NCBI GenBank assembly: GCA_046351415.1
Contig: JAXLYO010000003.1
Coordinates: 186,001-250,000, forward strand
DNA from: JABFRG01 sp046351415
GTDB lineage: Bacteria; Myxococcota_A; Polyangia; Polyangiales; Polyangiaceae
DNA length: 64,000 bases
Direction of reading: 5' to 3'
The notes below the pieces were generated by a model, which was not told the DNA's origin, made no database searches, and saw nothing but the letters and a program-made list of their open reading frames with translations. The position numbers and the translations under genes are program-made. Shown in pieces: positions 1-8,422 of the stretch (positions are counted from its first letter, which is position 1; the number at the start of each line of letters is the position of its first letter).

Positions 1-98
1 GCTTCCGCGACCTCCGGAACACGCGTGCACTCTACCCCGGCGCGCGCGGCGATCGGGCGGGAAGACGAAGGAAGCCTCTTTCGACTCGCGGAAATCGT

Positions 99-130
99 AT
101 GCACATGTATACATATACATGATGGTGCAT
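99..130. promoter_or_regulatory. Nested inverted repeats over the ArsR start codon (probable operator)
   Basis: A perfect 8-bp inverted repeat with a 2-bp spacer, CATGTATA-CA-TATACATG, occupies 104-121 and ends on the start codon (ATG 119) of the ArsR-type gene. A second, wider arm pair, ATGCAC (99-104) and GTGCAT (125-130), surrounds it. The block is AT-rich in GC-rich surroundings. ArsR-family dimers bind such dyads, so autorepression is the natural reading; that is inference. Confidence 0.5.
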
Positions 131-499
131 GCGAGTGTTTTTCTGACCTTGGCGGACCCAACCCGGCTCTCCATCTTGGAATCCCTTCGCGGCGGCGAGC
201 GCGCCGTCGGCGATATCGTTGACCAAATGAGCATTCATCAGTCGGGAGTGTCGAGGCACCTGCGCATTCTCACGGAGGCAGGGTTCGTGACGATGCGTCC
301 CGAAGGTGCGCGGCGAATCTATTCGCTCCGGCCCGAGCAGTTCGAGAAGCTCGATGCGTGGGTGGGGGCGTACCGGAAGGTGTGGGAGGCGCGCCTCGAT
401 CGATTCGCGGCAGCACTCGAGAAGCGGCAGCAGCAGCAAAGGCCATCGGGCCGATCGACCAAGGGTCGGAGGAAGCAACCCACAGGAGAGACACCATGA
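119..499 (+). CDS. ArsR-family winged-helix transcriptional regulator
   Basis: A 126-residue protein whose first ~90 residues form the ArsR winged helix: ADPTRLSILESL as the first helix, a recognition helix around HQSGVSRHLRIL, and a wing ending in RRIYSL. It has no obvious metal-binding Cys pair, so it is probably one of the non-metal ArsR regulators that pair with SRPBCC proteins. The C-terminal tail is Gln/Lys/Arg-rich. Its stop overlaps the start of the next gene by 4 nt (ATGA, 496-499), so the two are very probably cotranscribed and translationally coupled. The ATG chosen lies at the edge of an inverted repeat, consistent with autoregulation. Confidence 0.85.
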   Translation: MMVHASVFLTLADPTRLSILESLRGGERAVGDIVDQMSIHQSGVSRHLRILTEAGFVTMRPEGARRIYSLRPEQFEKLDAWVGAYRKVWEARLDRFAAALEKRQQQQRPSGRSTKGRRKQPTGETP

Positions 500-1005
500 A
501 CGAAAGACGAAAGATCACGATTGAGCGCACCTTCGAGGCGACCCTTTCGGATGTGTGGGGGCTCTGGACGACGAAAGAAGGGATCGAGTCGTGGTGGGGG
601 CCAGAAGGCTTTTCCGTGAAGGTCGAGGCGCTCGACCTAAGGCCCGGAGGTGAGCTTCGCTACGTCATGACTGCAACAGCCAAGGAGACGATTGCGTTCA
701 TGAAGAGCGCCGGCATGCCGGAAAGCACGCGCACCGCGCTCACGTATGTCGAGGTCACACCGAAGACTCGCCTGGTGTACACGAACCACGTGGATTTCGT
801 CCCGGAAGTGGGGGTCTACGATGTGGATACCGTCGTCGAGTTCGCGGTGCGCGGCAAGGCCGTACACCTTCTCCTTGCGCTGGACGCCATGCACGACCAG
901 ACGTGGACCGGTCGCATGAAGGCTGGATGGGAGAGCGAGCTCGGCAAGCTCGCGCGCGCTCTCGAAGGTCGCGTCGGACAAACCGAGGGGAGGGCGACAA
1001 CCTGA
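496..1005 (+). CDS. SRPBCC (AHSA1/START-like) domain protein
   Basis: A 169-residue protein with the Activator-of-Hsp90-ATPase-1-like START fold: N-terminal IERTFEATLSDVWGLWTT, then the WWGPEGF and RPGGELRY motifs typical of this group. The fold forms a hydrophobic cavity for lipophilic ligands; the ligand is unknown. ATG 496 is chosen because it overlaps the upstream stop by 4 nt and follows an AGGAG-like ribosome site at about 483-488. A longer frame reaching back to 358 lies inside the ArsR gene and is rejected. ArsR-SRPBCC pairs are a common arrangement; the regulator presumably controls its partner. Confidence 0.85.
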   Translation: MNERRKITIERTFEATLSDVWGLWTTKEGIESWWGPEGFSVKVEALDLRPGGELRYVMTATAKETIAFMKSAGMPESTRTALTYVEVTPKTRLVYTNHVDFVPEVGVYDVDTVVEFAVRGKAVHLLLALDAMHDQTWTGRMKAGWESELGKLARALEGRVGQTEGRATT

Positions 1006-1059
1006 GGTGCCTCGCGTCGCCCTCGGAAAATCCGTCACGAAATTTCGGAGCGCACGCAG

Positions 1060-1422
1060 GTGTTTCGGCTCTATGAACGTATGATGCATCTGCGCAAAGG
1101 TCCGTGGGGAATATTCGCTCTGTGTCTCGCAACCTCGATAGGGTGCGGTTTTCCAAAAGCAGGGCCCGTGCCTGGTCCGGTGTCGCCAGAGGCCGCGACG
1201 AACGCGAAGGCGAAGTGGCCCGGCACGACGGACGACTCTCTTGCTTCGGGTCGCGCGCTTTTCGCGGCGAAATGCAACGCGTGCCATAGTCATCCGGACG
1301 TGAAGGCCATTTCGGAAGAGAAGTGGCCGTCCATCCTCGACCGCATGGCAAAGAAGGCCGACCTATCGCAGAAAGAGCACGACGATGTGCTTCACTTCGT
1401 GCTCGCCGCACGGAGCGAGTAG
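1060..1422 (+). CDS. Small c-type cytochrome-like lipoprotein
   Basis: A 120-residue protein with a signal peptide and lipobox (Ser-Ile-Gly-Cys, Cys29), a Pro/Ala-rich linker, and one CxxCH haem site (Cys72-Asn-Ala-Cys75-His76). Met98 is a candidate distal haem ligand. It is probably a membrane-anchored periplasmic monohaem electron carrier; the partner is unknown. The start taken is GTG 1060, which has GGAG at 1047-1050; ATG 1081 or 1084 would also preserve the signal peptide. It ends 1 nt before the convergent metallo-hydrolase. Confidence 0.7.
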   Translation: MFRLYERMMHLRKGPWGIFALCLATSIGCGFPKAGPVPGPVSPEAATNAKAKWPGTTDDSLASGRALFAAKCNACHSHPDVKAISEEKWPSILDRMAKKADLSQKEHDDVLHFVLAARSE

Positions 1423-1423
1423 C

Positions 1424-2341
1424 TCACAGGAGTTTCATCGTCACGCCGACGTCGGCCACACGAACGCGGCTCTCATCGACACGCTTCTCTCCCATGGCCG
1501 TGCGCAAAAGAGCGATCGCTTCACCGGGTTGGTCGTCGCCGAACCAAAACGTGTCGTAGTGCATCGGGATCATCACACGTGCGCCGAGATCATCGGCGGC
1601 ATCGAGCGCTTCGCGCGGCCCCATGTGGACGGGGGCGTGGAACTTTCGCGGCTCGACGGGACCAATGGGAAGGAGTGCGAGGTCGATGCGGGGGAAGCGT
1701 TCCCGTACCGCGCTGAAGCGCTCCTTGTCGTACCCGGTGTCGCCACCGAAGAAGACGGTGATGCCGTCCCACTCGAGGACCCAGCCGCAGAATCCGCGCG
1801 GCATCCACGATGCATCGAGTGCATAGCGCCAGCCCGAGTGTTTGACGGGAACCTGCGTGATCGCAACGGCACCACGCGTGTCGCGTTGCCAGGTCGTCAT
1901 GTCGCGGATCGGGTAGGGGCCGTTCGGCGCGTACAGGAGTCCGTTTTCGGGAAGCAGCAGGCGCCCTATCTTCTTCTCGAAAAGCTCGAGAGAATTCGGT
2001 GAATAGTGGTCCTGGTGCATGTGACTGATGACGACCGCGTCGAGGAACGGCAGGTGCTCAGGATAGATACCCGGCTCGATCCGGCGCTTCGCGAGCTGCC
2101 CGACCGTGGGCATGAACATCGGGTCCGTGAGAACGAAGTTACGCCCGAGCTGGACGAGCATGGTCGCATGTCCGATCCACGTAATCGCGAGGCGCCCCTG
2201 GACGCGATCGGGCTTGGCTTTCGGCGTCACGAGCGGCGCATCGACGGAGTGGATGACGTTGCGCCCGATGGCGTTCCCAATCCAGCAGCTGGACAAAGCT
2301 GGCGTCGCGAGTGCAAGCCGAAGAAAATCTCGACGCAGCAT
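1424..2341 (-). CDS. MBL-fold metallo-hydrolase, Tat-type lipoprotein
   Basis: A 305-residue metallo-beta-lactamase-fold protein of the NAPE-PLD/UlaG-like group. It shows TWIGHAT (55-61), the metal motif HMHQDH (His107, His109, Asp111, His112), then FFGGDTGYD and IPMHYDTFWF with further metal ligands. The N-terminus has a twin-arginine motif (RRDFL) followed by a Leu-Ser-Ser-Cys lipobox (Cys19), so it is probably exported folded and lipid-anchored. Substrate unknown; phosphodiesterase or lactonase activity is plausible by family. ATG 2341 overlaps the upstream stop by 1 nt (TGATG); an in-frame GTG at 2344 is the alternative. Confidence 0.8.
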   Translation of the reverse strand: MLRRDFLRLALATPALSSCWIGNAIGRNVIHSVDAPLVTPKAKPDRVQGRLAITWIGHATMLVQLGRNFVLTDPMFMPTVGQLAKRRIEPGIYPEHLPFLDAVVISHMHQDHYSPNSLELFEKKIGRLLLPENGLLYAPNGPYPIRDMTTWQRDTRGAVAITQVPVKHSGWRYALDASWMPRGFCGWVLEWDGITVFFGGDTGYDKERFSAVRERFPRIDLALLPIGPVEPRKFHAPVHMGPREALDAADDLGARVMIPMHYDTFWFGDDQPGEAIALLRTAMGEKRVDESRVRVADVGVTMKLL

Positions 2342-2916
2342 CACATCGCCCTCAAGCGCAGACTAATCGCGAATGCATAGGGGTCGAGTGTCGGCAGGTA
2401 GGTCGCTTCGAGACCCACCATGCCCGAGGCCGTGTAGAACGCCGCATCGAACGCGAGGCGCGTTCCATCGGGCGACGTGAAAGCAGACATTCCGTACGCA
2501 AAGGAGAGCTGCTCTCCGCGCCCTTCGATCGGCAGGTACACACGGGCGCCGAACTTGGACGCGACCTTCGGGTCGGCGAAGAACACGTAGGGCGCCGCAA
2601 AAAGCTCGATGGAACCACCGTGCCGTGCCCATGGGTCGGCTACGAAGAAGCGCCAGGGTGAAATGTCCTCGTGAGTCCCGAACGAATACAGCACGGGCGT
2701 GACTTGAAAACCGAGCGCGAAGTGTACGTCGCGAGTGCTGACGAACCACGTCGGACTCGGAATGAGCTGCGTCAAACCCCACACGAGCGACGGGCGTGGC
2801 AACTTTCGCTCGACGGGCCGCGGCTCTTTCCCGACTTCCTCCGCGTGCGCTTCGCCTCGCGCGAGCGTGAGCAGGAAGACAGGCGCGAGGATGTTCGCAG
2901 CGTGACGAAACCCCAT
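2341..2916 (-). CDS. Exported beta-strand-rich protein of unknown function
   Basis: A 191-residue protein not recognised as a named family. ATG 2916 gives a clean signal peptide (hydrophobic run ILAPVFLLTLA, cleavage near AHA-EE) and has a TAAGG ribosome site; an upstream ATG at 2970 would add a 54-nt extension without that advantage. The mature part has alternating hydrophobic strands rich in Phe, Tyr and Gly (for example IELFAAPYVFFADP and LSFAYGMSAF) and a strand-like C-terminus, suggesting an outer-membrane or beta-barrel-like protein. It overlaps the metallo-hydrolase by 1 nt and is probably the first gene of that two-gene operon. Confidence 0.6.
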   Translation of the reverse strand: MGFRHAANILAPVFLLTLARGEAHAEEVGKEPRPVERKLPRPSLVWGLTQLIPSPTWFVSTRDVHFALGFQVTPVLYSFGTHEDISPWRFFVADPWARHGGSIELFAAPYVFFADPKVASKFGARVYLPIEGRGEQLSFAYGMSAFTSPDGTRLAFDAAFYTASGMVGLEATYLPTLDPYAFAISLRLRAM

Positions 2917-3034
2917 GACCGGTACCTTAGAACGCTCGAAACGGAAGCGGCGCAGAATTCGCTTCGCCATTTCAGTGTGAGGACCCTATGACGGAAGGCG
3001 CGGACCTTTCGGAAAGTCCGAACGACGCACGACC

Positions 3035-4282
3035 ATGGAAAACCCTTCCCCGCGACCCTTTGCAGCGCTGCGTTTGCCGGGGTTTCGTGCGTTCGTTCTC
3101 ACCTTTTTCCTGACGATGATGGCTGACAACGTCGAGCACGTGATCAGCTACTGGGTAGCCTTCCAGAAGTTTCATTCGTCCGCGCTCGGAGGTTTCGCCG
3201 TCGTCTCGCACTGGTTGCCGTACCTTCTCTTCTCGGTGCCCGTCGGCGCCATGAACGATCGCTTCGATCCACGTCGGCTCATTCAGATCGGCGCTGCGAT
3301 GTTCATGTTCGTGTCGCTCGGGTGGGGTTACTTCTTCGTCACGAACAGCCTCCAGATGTGGCACGCCATGGCGCTCCTCGTCTTGCATGGGTGCGCTGGC
3401 GTTTTCTGGAATACCTCGAGTCAGGTCCTCCTCTACGACGTCGTTGGCTCTGCCTCTATCGCGAGTGCCGTCCGATTGATGGCGACCGCGCGCTATTTGG
3501 GCATGCTCGTCGGGCCTGGCGTGGGCAGCATCATCATGCGCACTCTGACGCCGCCGCAGGGCATGTTTCTCAACGTGACCTTCTACCTACCCCTCCTCCT
3601 GTGGCTCGTAGCGGCGCCGTATGGTCCGAGCTTCCGAAAAGACCCGCCACCCCCTCGCGCGGTTCGCGGACTCGACGACATCGTACTCGCGGTGCGTGAG
3701 GTCCGAGGGCTTCCCATCATCGTCAGCATGATCATCCTCGCGGGCGGCGCATCGTTCTTCGTGGGCAACAGTTACCAGGCGCAAATGCCGACATTCGCAA
3801 CGGACCTCGGTCATGCGGACCCCGGTGCAGCTTACTCCGCGCTTCTCGGTGCCGATGCGGGGGGGGCTCTCCTTGCCGGTATTCTTCTCGAGAGTGGACG
3901 TGGCATCTTCAGCATCGAAACGAAGTCGGCCCTCACGCTCGCTCTCCTGTGGGCGCTCGCCCTCGTGTCGTTTGCACTGACGCGTACGTATGGGCTCGCA
4001 CTCGTGTTCTTGTTCTTCGCGGGGTTCTTCGAGCTGTCGTTCGGGAGCATGGCGCAGACGATTGTGCAATTGAATGCGCCGCTCACCATGCGCGGTCGGG
4101 TACTCGGGCTCTTCAGCATGTCCTCTTCCGGCCTGCGCACGTTCAGCGGCGTTACCGTCGGGCTAGCCGCGAGCCTGTCATCGGTTCACGGGTCGCTTGC
4201 GATGTCGGCTACGGCGTTCCTGCTGCTCGTTGCGTTCCTGCTCGTGCGGGCCAATCGTGCGAGCACAGGCACGACTCGCTAG
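3035..4282 (+). CDS. MFS transporter (EntS-like MFS_3 group)
   Basis: A 415-residue integral membrane protein with about 12 hydrophobic segments and the loop motif GAMNDRFDPRRL after segment 2, the MFS signature. The first residues (LRLPGFRAFVLTFFLTMMADNVEHV) and length resemble the MFS_3 group containing enterobactin exporter EntS and macrolide exporters. Substrate cannot be told from sequence. It is divergent from the gene at 2916, with a 118-bp promoter region between, and convergent with the DNA ligase. Confidence 0.85.
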   Translation: MENPSPRPFAALRLPGFRAFVLTFFLTMMADNVEHVISYWVAFQKFHSSALGGFAVVSHWLPYLLFSVPVGAMNDRFDPRRLIQIGAAMFMFVSLGWGYFFVTNSLQMWHAMALLVLHGCAGVFWNTSSQVLLYDVVGSASIASAVRLMATARYLGMLVGPGVGSIIMRTLTPPQGMFLNVTFYLPLLLWLVAAPYGPSFRKDPPPPRAVRGLDDIVLAVREVRGLPIIVSMIILAGGASFFVGNSYQAQMPTFATDLGHADPGAAYSALLGADAGGALLAGILLESGRGIFSIETKSALTLALLWALALVSFALTRTYGLALVFLFFAGFFELSFGSMAQTIVQLNAPLTMRGRVLGLFSMSSSGLRTFSGVTVGLAASLSSVHGSLAMSATAFLLLVAFLLVRANRASTGTTR

Positions 4283-4342
4283 TCCGACCAATCGCCTGTC
4301 GGCTGTCCCACAATCATCGACGGGCTGCCCCTCGTGCCTTCG

Positions 4343-5902
4343 CTACGTGTCGCCGAACAGTGAAAGCTGCGGGGAGGCCTTGGCACTCTCGGGCAATAGC
4401 GCCATCAGGTCGGAGAGGAGGTCCGTCTCGGCCGGCGACTTGTCCTCCCGGTAGCGAACGACGCGCGCAAATCGTAGCGCGACTCCTCCGGGGTACCTCG
4501 GACTGCGTTGCACGTCATTGAAGCGGATCTCGACGACGAGCTCGGGCCGTACGACGAGCGCTCCGCCGCGCTCTTCGACGGCGAGCTCTCGAAGGCGTTT
4601 GGTCTGGAAACGTAGCATCTCGTCGGTCAACCCCTTGAACGTCTTTCCGACCATGCAGAACGAACCGTCGGGGCGGCGTGCGCCCAAATGGAGGTTCGAG
4701 AGCATACCCTTTCTTCTTCCGCTGCCTGGTTCGACGGCGAGAATGACGAGGTCGACGGTGTGGAATGCTTTTACCTTTTGCCACGCTCCGCCGCGCGCGC
4801 CGGCCTGATACGCGGACTCGAGGTCCTTGACCATGACACCCTCGTGTCCTTTCGAACGTGCGAGCTCATCGAAGGCCCTGGCGCTCTCGACGTCGAGCGT
4901 CGTGATGGCGGGCATGCGACTCTGTGCAGGCACGACCGCTTCCAATGCGAGAGCGCGTTCGGCAAGCGGCGCATCGAGGAGGTCTACGCCGTCACGATGG
5001 AGGCAATCGAAAAAGTATCCGCGTAGGTTTTGCCCCTTCGGAAGCACTCCACCCTGGGCGATGGCAGAGAACGTATCTTGAAAGGGGAGCGCGCGACCTT
5101 CGGAGGACTCGAGGACGACCTCCCCGTCGAGTACGAGGCTCGTCGCGGGAAAGGCCTTTGCTGCGAGCACGATGGGATCCACCCCAGCCGAAAGGTCGTT
5201 GCCCTGACGTGAAAAGACCCGGACGCGATCGCCCTCCTTGTGGAGCTGAGCGCGAAGGCCGTCCACCTTCCATTCGACGCGCAGAGGCTTGTCACCGGAG
5301 ATGGCGTCGCTCAGCGCCTCGGCCGAAGCTGCGAGCATGGGCGCGACCGGCGAGAAGAGCTCGAGGCGCGTCGGAGGGGAGTCACCGCGGCTTTTGCCGA
5401 GTAGTGCTTCGGCCGTTCGCGCGAGAGAGCCTTTCACCATGAGCGCTCTTCGCACCTCCTTCTCGGGTACGCCCGCTACTTCCGCGAGCGCGAGCAACAT
5501 GACTCCCTCGGCGCTGCCCTGGCGGAGCGATTGCGTGAGCGAACCGCCGAACAGGCGCCGCTCCGGCGGTGTGAGGCGCGAGACGAGAGCTCGCATACGG
5601 GACGATCGAGCATCGATGGATGTCTCGTGACGTGCGAGGGCCAGGGCAGCATCGACCTCGTGGAGGAGGACGGTGGGCTCGTCGGCAGCCGCGAGTGTGA
5701 AGAGGTCGTGGAGCTGGCTCGGGCCTACCCCTGCTGGCCCGCCGGGTGGCTCTTCGATGAGCCAGCCCACGACCGAACCGATCTCCGAGGGCGCGACGTT
5801 CCGGAGCAAGTCTGCAAAGAGCGCCTTCTTTGCGAGGCGAGAGCGTGTCTGCGAAACCGCTTCCGAGGCGCGCGCAAGATCGGCGAAGAGCAAAGGGGCC
5901 AT
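4343..5902 (-). CDS. ATP-dependent DNA ligase
   Basis: A 519-residue ligase of the archaeal/bacterial LigB type. An N-terminal helical DNA-binding domain covers ~1-180. The adenylation domain has motif I at 209-215 (VEWKVDG, catalytic Lys212), then YFFDCLHRDG (motif III), HEGVMVKD (IV) and GAWQKVKAFH (V). A C-terminal OB-fold domain carries LHLGARRPDGSF and RSPRYPGGVALRFARV. It would seal nicks in DNA using ATP, probably in repair, alongside the NAD-dependent replicative ligase expected elsewhere. It lies 21 nt downstream of the GST gene and is probably cotranscribed with it. Confidence 0.92.
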   Translation of the reverse strand: MAPLLFADLARASEAVSQTRSRLAKKALFADLLRNVAPSEIGSVVGWLIEEPPGGPAGVGPSQLHDLFTLAAADEPTVLLHEVDAALALARHETSIDARSSRMRALVSRLTPPERRLFGGSLTQSLRQGSAEGVMLLALAEVAGVPEKEVRRALMVKGSLARTAEALLGKSRGDSPPTRLELFSPVAPMLAASAEALSDAISGDKPLRVEWKVDGLRAQLHKEGDRVRVFSRQGNDLSAGVDPIVLAAKAFPATSLVLDGEVVLESSEGRALPFQDTFSAIAQGGVLPKGQNLRGYFFDCLHRDGVDLLDAPLAERALALEAVVPAQSRMPAITTLDVESARAFDELARSKGHEGVMVKDLESAYQAGARGGAWQKVKAFHTVDLVILAVEPGSGRRKGMLSNLHLGARRPDGSFCMVGKTFKGLTDEMLRFQTKRLRELAVEERGGALVVRPELVVEIRFNDVQRSPRYPGGVALRFARVVRYREDKSPAETDLLSDLMALLPESAKASPQLSLFGDT

Positions 5903-5923
5903 GCAAGCTTCTTCGGGTACGCC

Positions 5924-6571
5924 TCAGCCCGGGAACATCGAGAAATACGGCTCTGCCTCTTGCAGGACGCGGACGAAGGAAGGTCGCTCGTAGAGTCGCC
6001 GCATGTAAGCGGCGAGGTTCGGAAAGGCATCCGAAAACGGATGGACGAGGTTCGCGTAGTAGAGGGCGGGCGCGGCAGCGCAGTCGGCCAAGCTGAACGT
6101 TTCGCCGGCAGCCCAGCTTCGCGACATGAAATCGCGATCGAGCAAGCGATAGGAGGTGTCGAGCGTCTGTGTGGCGAGCGCGACGCCGTGCGGGTCGTTT
6201 TTTCCTTCGGGCCGAAGGCGGTCACCGACGATCTTCTGCATGGGCTCGTGGACATGAAGATCGAAGAGTCTGTCGCGATGGCGCACTTCGTGTGCGAGCC
6301 AGGGGTCCGCGGGCACGAGGTTGGAAGGACCGGGGTAGGCGAGGGCGAGGTACTCGATGATGCTCGTCGACTCCGGAATTGTGCGATTCGAGGCCTCGTC
6401 ACGGAGCACCGGGAACTTCCCGTGCGGCCAAATCTTCTTGAACCGCGCTCGCTCTCCTTCGTCGCCCAAGTTCACGATCACGGACTCGAAGGGGGTCTCG
6501 TTTTCGTAGAGGGCAATGAGTACCTTCCAGCAATAGGAAGCGAGTGGATGGAGGTAGAGCGTGAGCGACAT
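5924..6571 (-). CDS. Glutathione S-transferase family protein
   Basis: A 215-residue cytosolic GST. The N-terminal thioredoxin-like domain has LYLHPLASYCWKVLIAL, with the Ser/Cys active-site region, GKFPVLRDE with the cis-Pro, and the glutathione-binding ES pair in IPESTSIIEYL. An all-helical C-terminal domain follows (FSLADCAAAPALYYA). It probably conjugates or reduces electrophilic compounds with glutathione or a similar thiol; substrate unknown. It is the middle gene of lipoprotein, GST, ligase on the minus strand, with gaps of 9 and 21 nt. Confidence 0.87.
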   Translation of the reverse strand: MSLTLYLHPLASYCWKVLIALYENETPFESVIVNLGDEGERARFKKIWPHGKFPVLRDEASNRTIPESTSIIEYLALAYPGPSNLVPADPWLAHEVRHRDRLFDLHVHEPMQKIVGDRLRPEGKNDPHGVALATQTLDTSYRLLDRDFMSRSWAAGETFSLADCAAAPALYYANLVHPFSDAFPNLAAYMRRLYERPSFVRVLQEAEPYFSMFPG

Positions 6572-6580
6572 GATGCTTGC

Positions 6581-6970
6581 CTAGTTAGCAGGCAGCGGGC
6601 GTACTGCGTAGCCTGCGCCTTCGAGCCTTCGGAGGAAGTCCGGAAGGTCGCGCGACTCCTCCAGCAGTTCACGGAGCTTGTGCTCGTGCATGGAACTGCG
6701 GGCCGACGCCGAGAGGAAGGGATGTTGCTTAGGCGCTACCCCCGGCGGAAGCATCGCTGTGCTTACGAGGTGCCCCGGTGTGTCATGTACTTCCAAGATG
6801 AGCGTCTCTCCGTCGTACACGTTCCAGGCGTGGGCGAGGGACCGATCTTTCGCGGACCCCTGCGTCGCGCTTGCTCCGGTGGTGTGGGGGGTCGGAGCGC
6901 AACCAACCAGCGCGAGCGCACACGAGAAAAGGCCTGCGAGGCGGGAACTCTGGGGGAAAAGTCGGTGCAT
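6581..6970 (-). CDS. Small lipoprotein of unknown function
   Basis: A 129-residue protein with a signal peptide and lipobox (Ala-Leu-Val-Gly-Cys near residue 24), then a Thr/Ser/Ala-rich linker. The remainder (LAHAWNVYDGETLILEVHDTPGHLVS and a charged helical end) matches nothing I recognise. It is the first gene of the run with GST and ligase, 9 nt from the GST, and divergent from the gene at 7036. Confidence 0.6.
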   Translation of the reverse strand: MHRLFPQSSRLAGLFSCALALVGCAPTPHTTGASATQGSAKDRSLAHAWNVYDGETLILEVHDTPGHLVSTAMLPPGVAPKQHPFLSASARSSMHEHKLRELLEESRDLPDFLRRLEGAGYAVRPLPAN

Positions 6971-6988
6971 GCCCCCTCGAGCCTAACA

Positions 6989-7007
6989 GAACGGTAACCG
7001 CCCGTTC
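6989..7007. promoter_or_regulatory. Inverted repeat in the divergent promoter region 6971-7035
   Basis: GAACGG (6989-6994) and CCGTTC (7002-7007) form a perfect 6-bp dyad with a 7-bp spacer containing TAACCG. It lies between two divergent start codons (6970 minus, 7036 plus) and could be an operator; no regulator can be assigned. Confidence 0.3.
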
Positions 7008-7024
7008 GTCCTGACAGAAAGGTA

Positions 7025-7055
7025 TACTCAAGGGTATGGGCGTAACCCTTGAGTA
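7025..7055. promoter_or_regulatory. 11-bp perfect inverted repeat with a start codon in its loop
   Basis: TACTCAAGGGT (7025-7035) and ACCCTTGAGTA (7045-7055) are perfect complements separated by 9 nt, and ATG 7036 is the first codon of that loop. On DNA this could be an operator; in RNA it would present the start codon in a hairpin loop and sequester the only nearby purine-rich ribosome site (AAGGG). Confidence 0.5.
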
Positions 7056-7509
7056 CATGACCCCGCATGCAGTGGCTTCCGAAGTCAAAGAGGCGGTCAT
7101 GGCCGACGCACGAACGCTGGCGCATCACTGGTGGCGCGAGCCTCTCCATTTCGATCACGGCCATCATGGCAACCATGAGTCGGGAAAACCCGGCCTCTCG
7201 GGAAGCACGCTTCTTCGCGACGCCGACACCCCGAACGAGGACGATGCATTCATGGCACTGCGCGACGCATGCATCATCATCGGCCATCTTCGGCGGTGGT
7301 CCGAAGAGCACAACATCGATTGGGACCTATCCTTCGCGAACGAAAAGATTGGATCCATCGTTCGCGGCGCGCCCGATGAGAAACTCGCAGCGTGGTTGAA
7401 GGTCGTGCCGAAGCGAGCCGGGGTTCGAAATGACGCTTCGGATGACGTGCGTGCGGAAGTAATCGAACTGCATCGCCGCCACCCCGTTCCCTCTTCTCGA
7501 GGGTCTTGA
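7036..7509 (+). CDS. Conserved-looking protein of unknown function
   Basis: A 157-residue soluble protein without signal peptide, not recognised. It has a His/Trp-rich patch (AHHWWREPLHFDHGHHGNH, near 30-47) that could bind metal, followed by a predominantly helical acidic half (AFMALRDACIIIGHLRRWSEEH). Start choice is uncertain: ATG 7036 lies in the loop of an 11-bp inverted repeat, while ATG 7057 (7 codons later) would place the repeat wholly upstream. It is 28 nt upstream of the VTT-domain gene and may be cotranscribed with it. Confidence 0.5.
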   Translation: MGVTLEYMTPHAVASEVKEAVMADARTLAHHWWREPLHFDHGHHGNHESGKPGLSGSTLLRDADTPNEDDAFMALRDACIIIGHLRRWSEEHNIDWDLSFANEKIGSIVRGAPDEKLAAWLKVVPKRAGVRNDASDDVRAEVIELHRRHPVPSSRGS

Positions 7510-7537
7510 GGGGTCGAAACTGGACCGCCATCCTGCA

Positions 7538-8323
7538 ATGTCAAAGAGGACCGCTCCTGGGCCGACTTCTCCACCTGCAGCTGCGGTGAGGGAAGCCGGC
7601 GATGCAAGGCATTCATCGCGATGGCCGATCGATGATACGGCTTTCGACGTGACGCCTCCTCGTCCGGCATCCGCTTCGCAAAACAGGTTCAAGCTCGTGG
7701 CGGTACTCGTCGTCGTAACCGGGCTCCTCGTTGCGTGGCGCCTTGGCGTCTTTCACGAGCTCGCAGAACCTGCTCGCGTGGCTTCGACGCTTCGCGGTCT
7801 CGGCGGGTGGGGCTACCTTGCATTCATCGTGACGTATGCGCTGTTCCAGCCCTTCGGGGTCCCGGGAACGGTATTCGTCGTGGCCGCAGCCCTCATTTGG
7901 CCATGGCCCGTCGCCTTCGCGCTGTCACTTACCGGGACGATGCTCGCGAGCGTCGTAGGCTTTTCTTTTGCCCGCTTTGTGGCGCGCGACTGGATTGCCA
8001 CCAAAGTTCCGGCGAAGTTCCATCGATACGACGTAGCGCTCGAGAAGAAGGGCTTCGCGACCGTGTTCGTGCTTCGGCTCATCTTTTGGATGCCGCCGCT
8101 CCTCCACGCGTTTTTCGGCGTATCCAAAGTTCGGTTCTGGACACACTTTTGGGGCTCCTTTTTGGGCTACCTGCTTCCGCTATTCCTCGTGAGCTTTTTC
8201 GGACAGCGTTTGTTCGATGCGATGCGTCGCATGCCACCGAGTGCCTGGGGAATCGTGTTTTTGGGAGCTCTCGCGTTCGGCGTCTCGGTGTGGAGCGTGC
8301 GCCGTTGTCGGGCACGTGCGTGA
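7538..8323 (+). CDS. VTT-domain (TVP38/TMEM64, DedA-like) membrane protein
   Basis: A 261-residue integral membrane protein. A disordered N-terminal tail of ~50 residues is followed by a transmembrane helix (LVAVLVVVTGLLVAW) and the VTT/SNARE-associated Golgi domain, including the Pro-bearing re-entrant motif FGVPGTVFVVAAALIW, the Gly-rich SFARFVARDW segment and the basic motif RLIFWMPPLLHAFFG. Family members act in membrane-lipid translocation or homeostasis; the exact role is unknown. The start is taken 28 nt after the preceding stop; the tail is unusually long, so a later start is possible. Confidence 0.8.
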   Translation: MSKRTAPGPTSPPAAAVREAGDARHSSRWPIDDTAFDVTPPRPASASQNRFKLVAVLVVVTGLLVAWRLGVFHELAEPARVASTLRGLGGWGYLAFIVTYALFQPFGVPGTVFVVAAALIWPWPVAFALSLTGTMLASVVGFSFARFVARDWIATKVPAKFHRYDVALEKKGFATVFVLRLIFWMPPLLHAFFGVSKVRFWTHFWGSFLGYLLPLFLVSFFGQRLFDAMRRMPPSAWGIVFLGALAFGVSVWSVRRCRARA

Positions 8324-8422
8324 CCTGACGCGGCAAGCGAAGTACCCGCGACGTCATCGAGGCGGAGTCGGGCGAAGCGCAGGGGCCCGAAGCACATTTG
8401 CTCGTGGTAACGTGCCAGGATC

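Noticed and set aside
1..98. Possible end of a preceding gene at the left edge
   Set aside because: Frames through this stretch are open by chance, but none shows recognisable protein sequence, so nothing is called.
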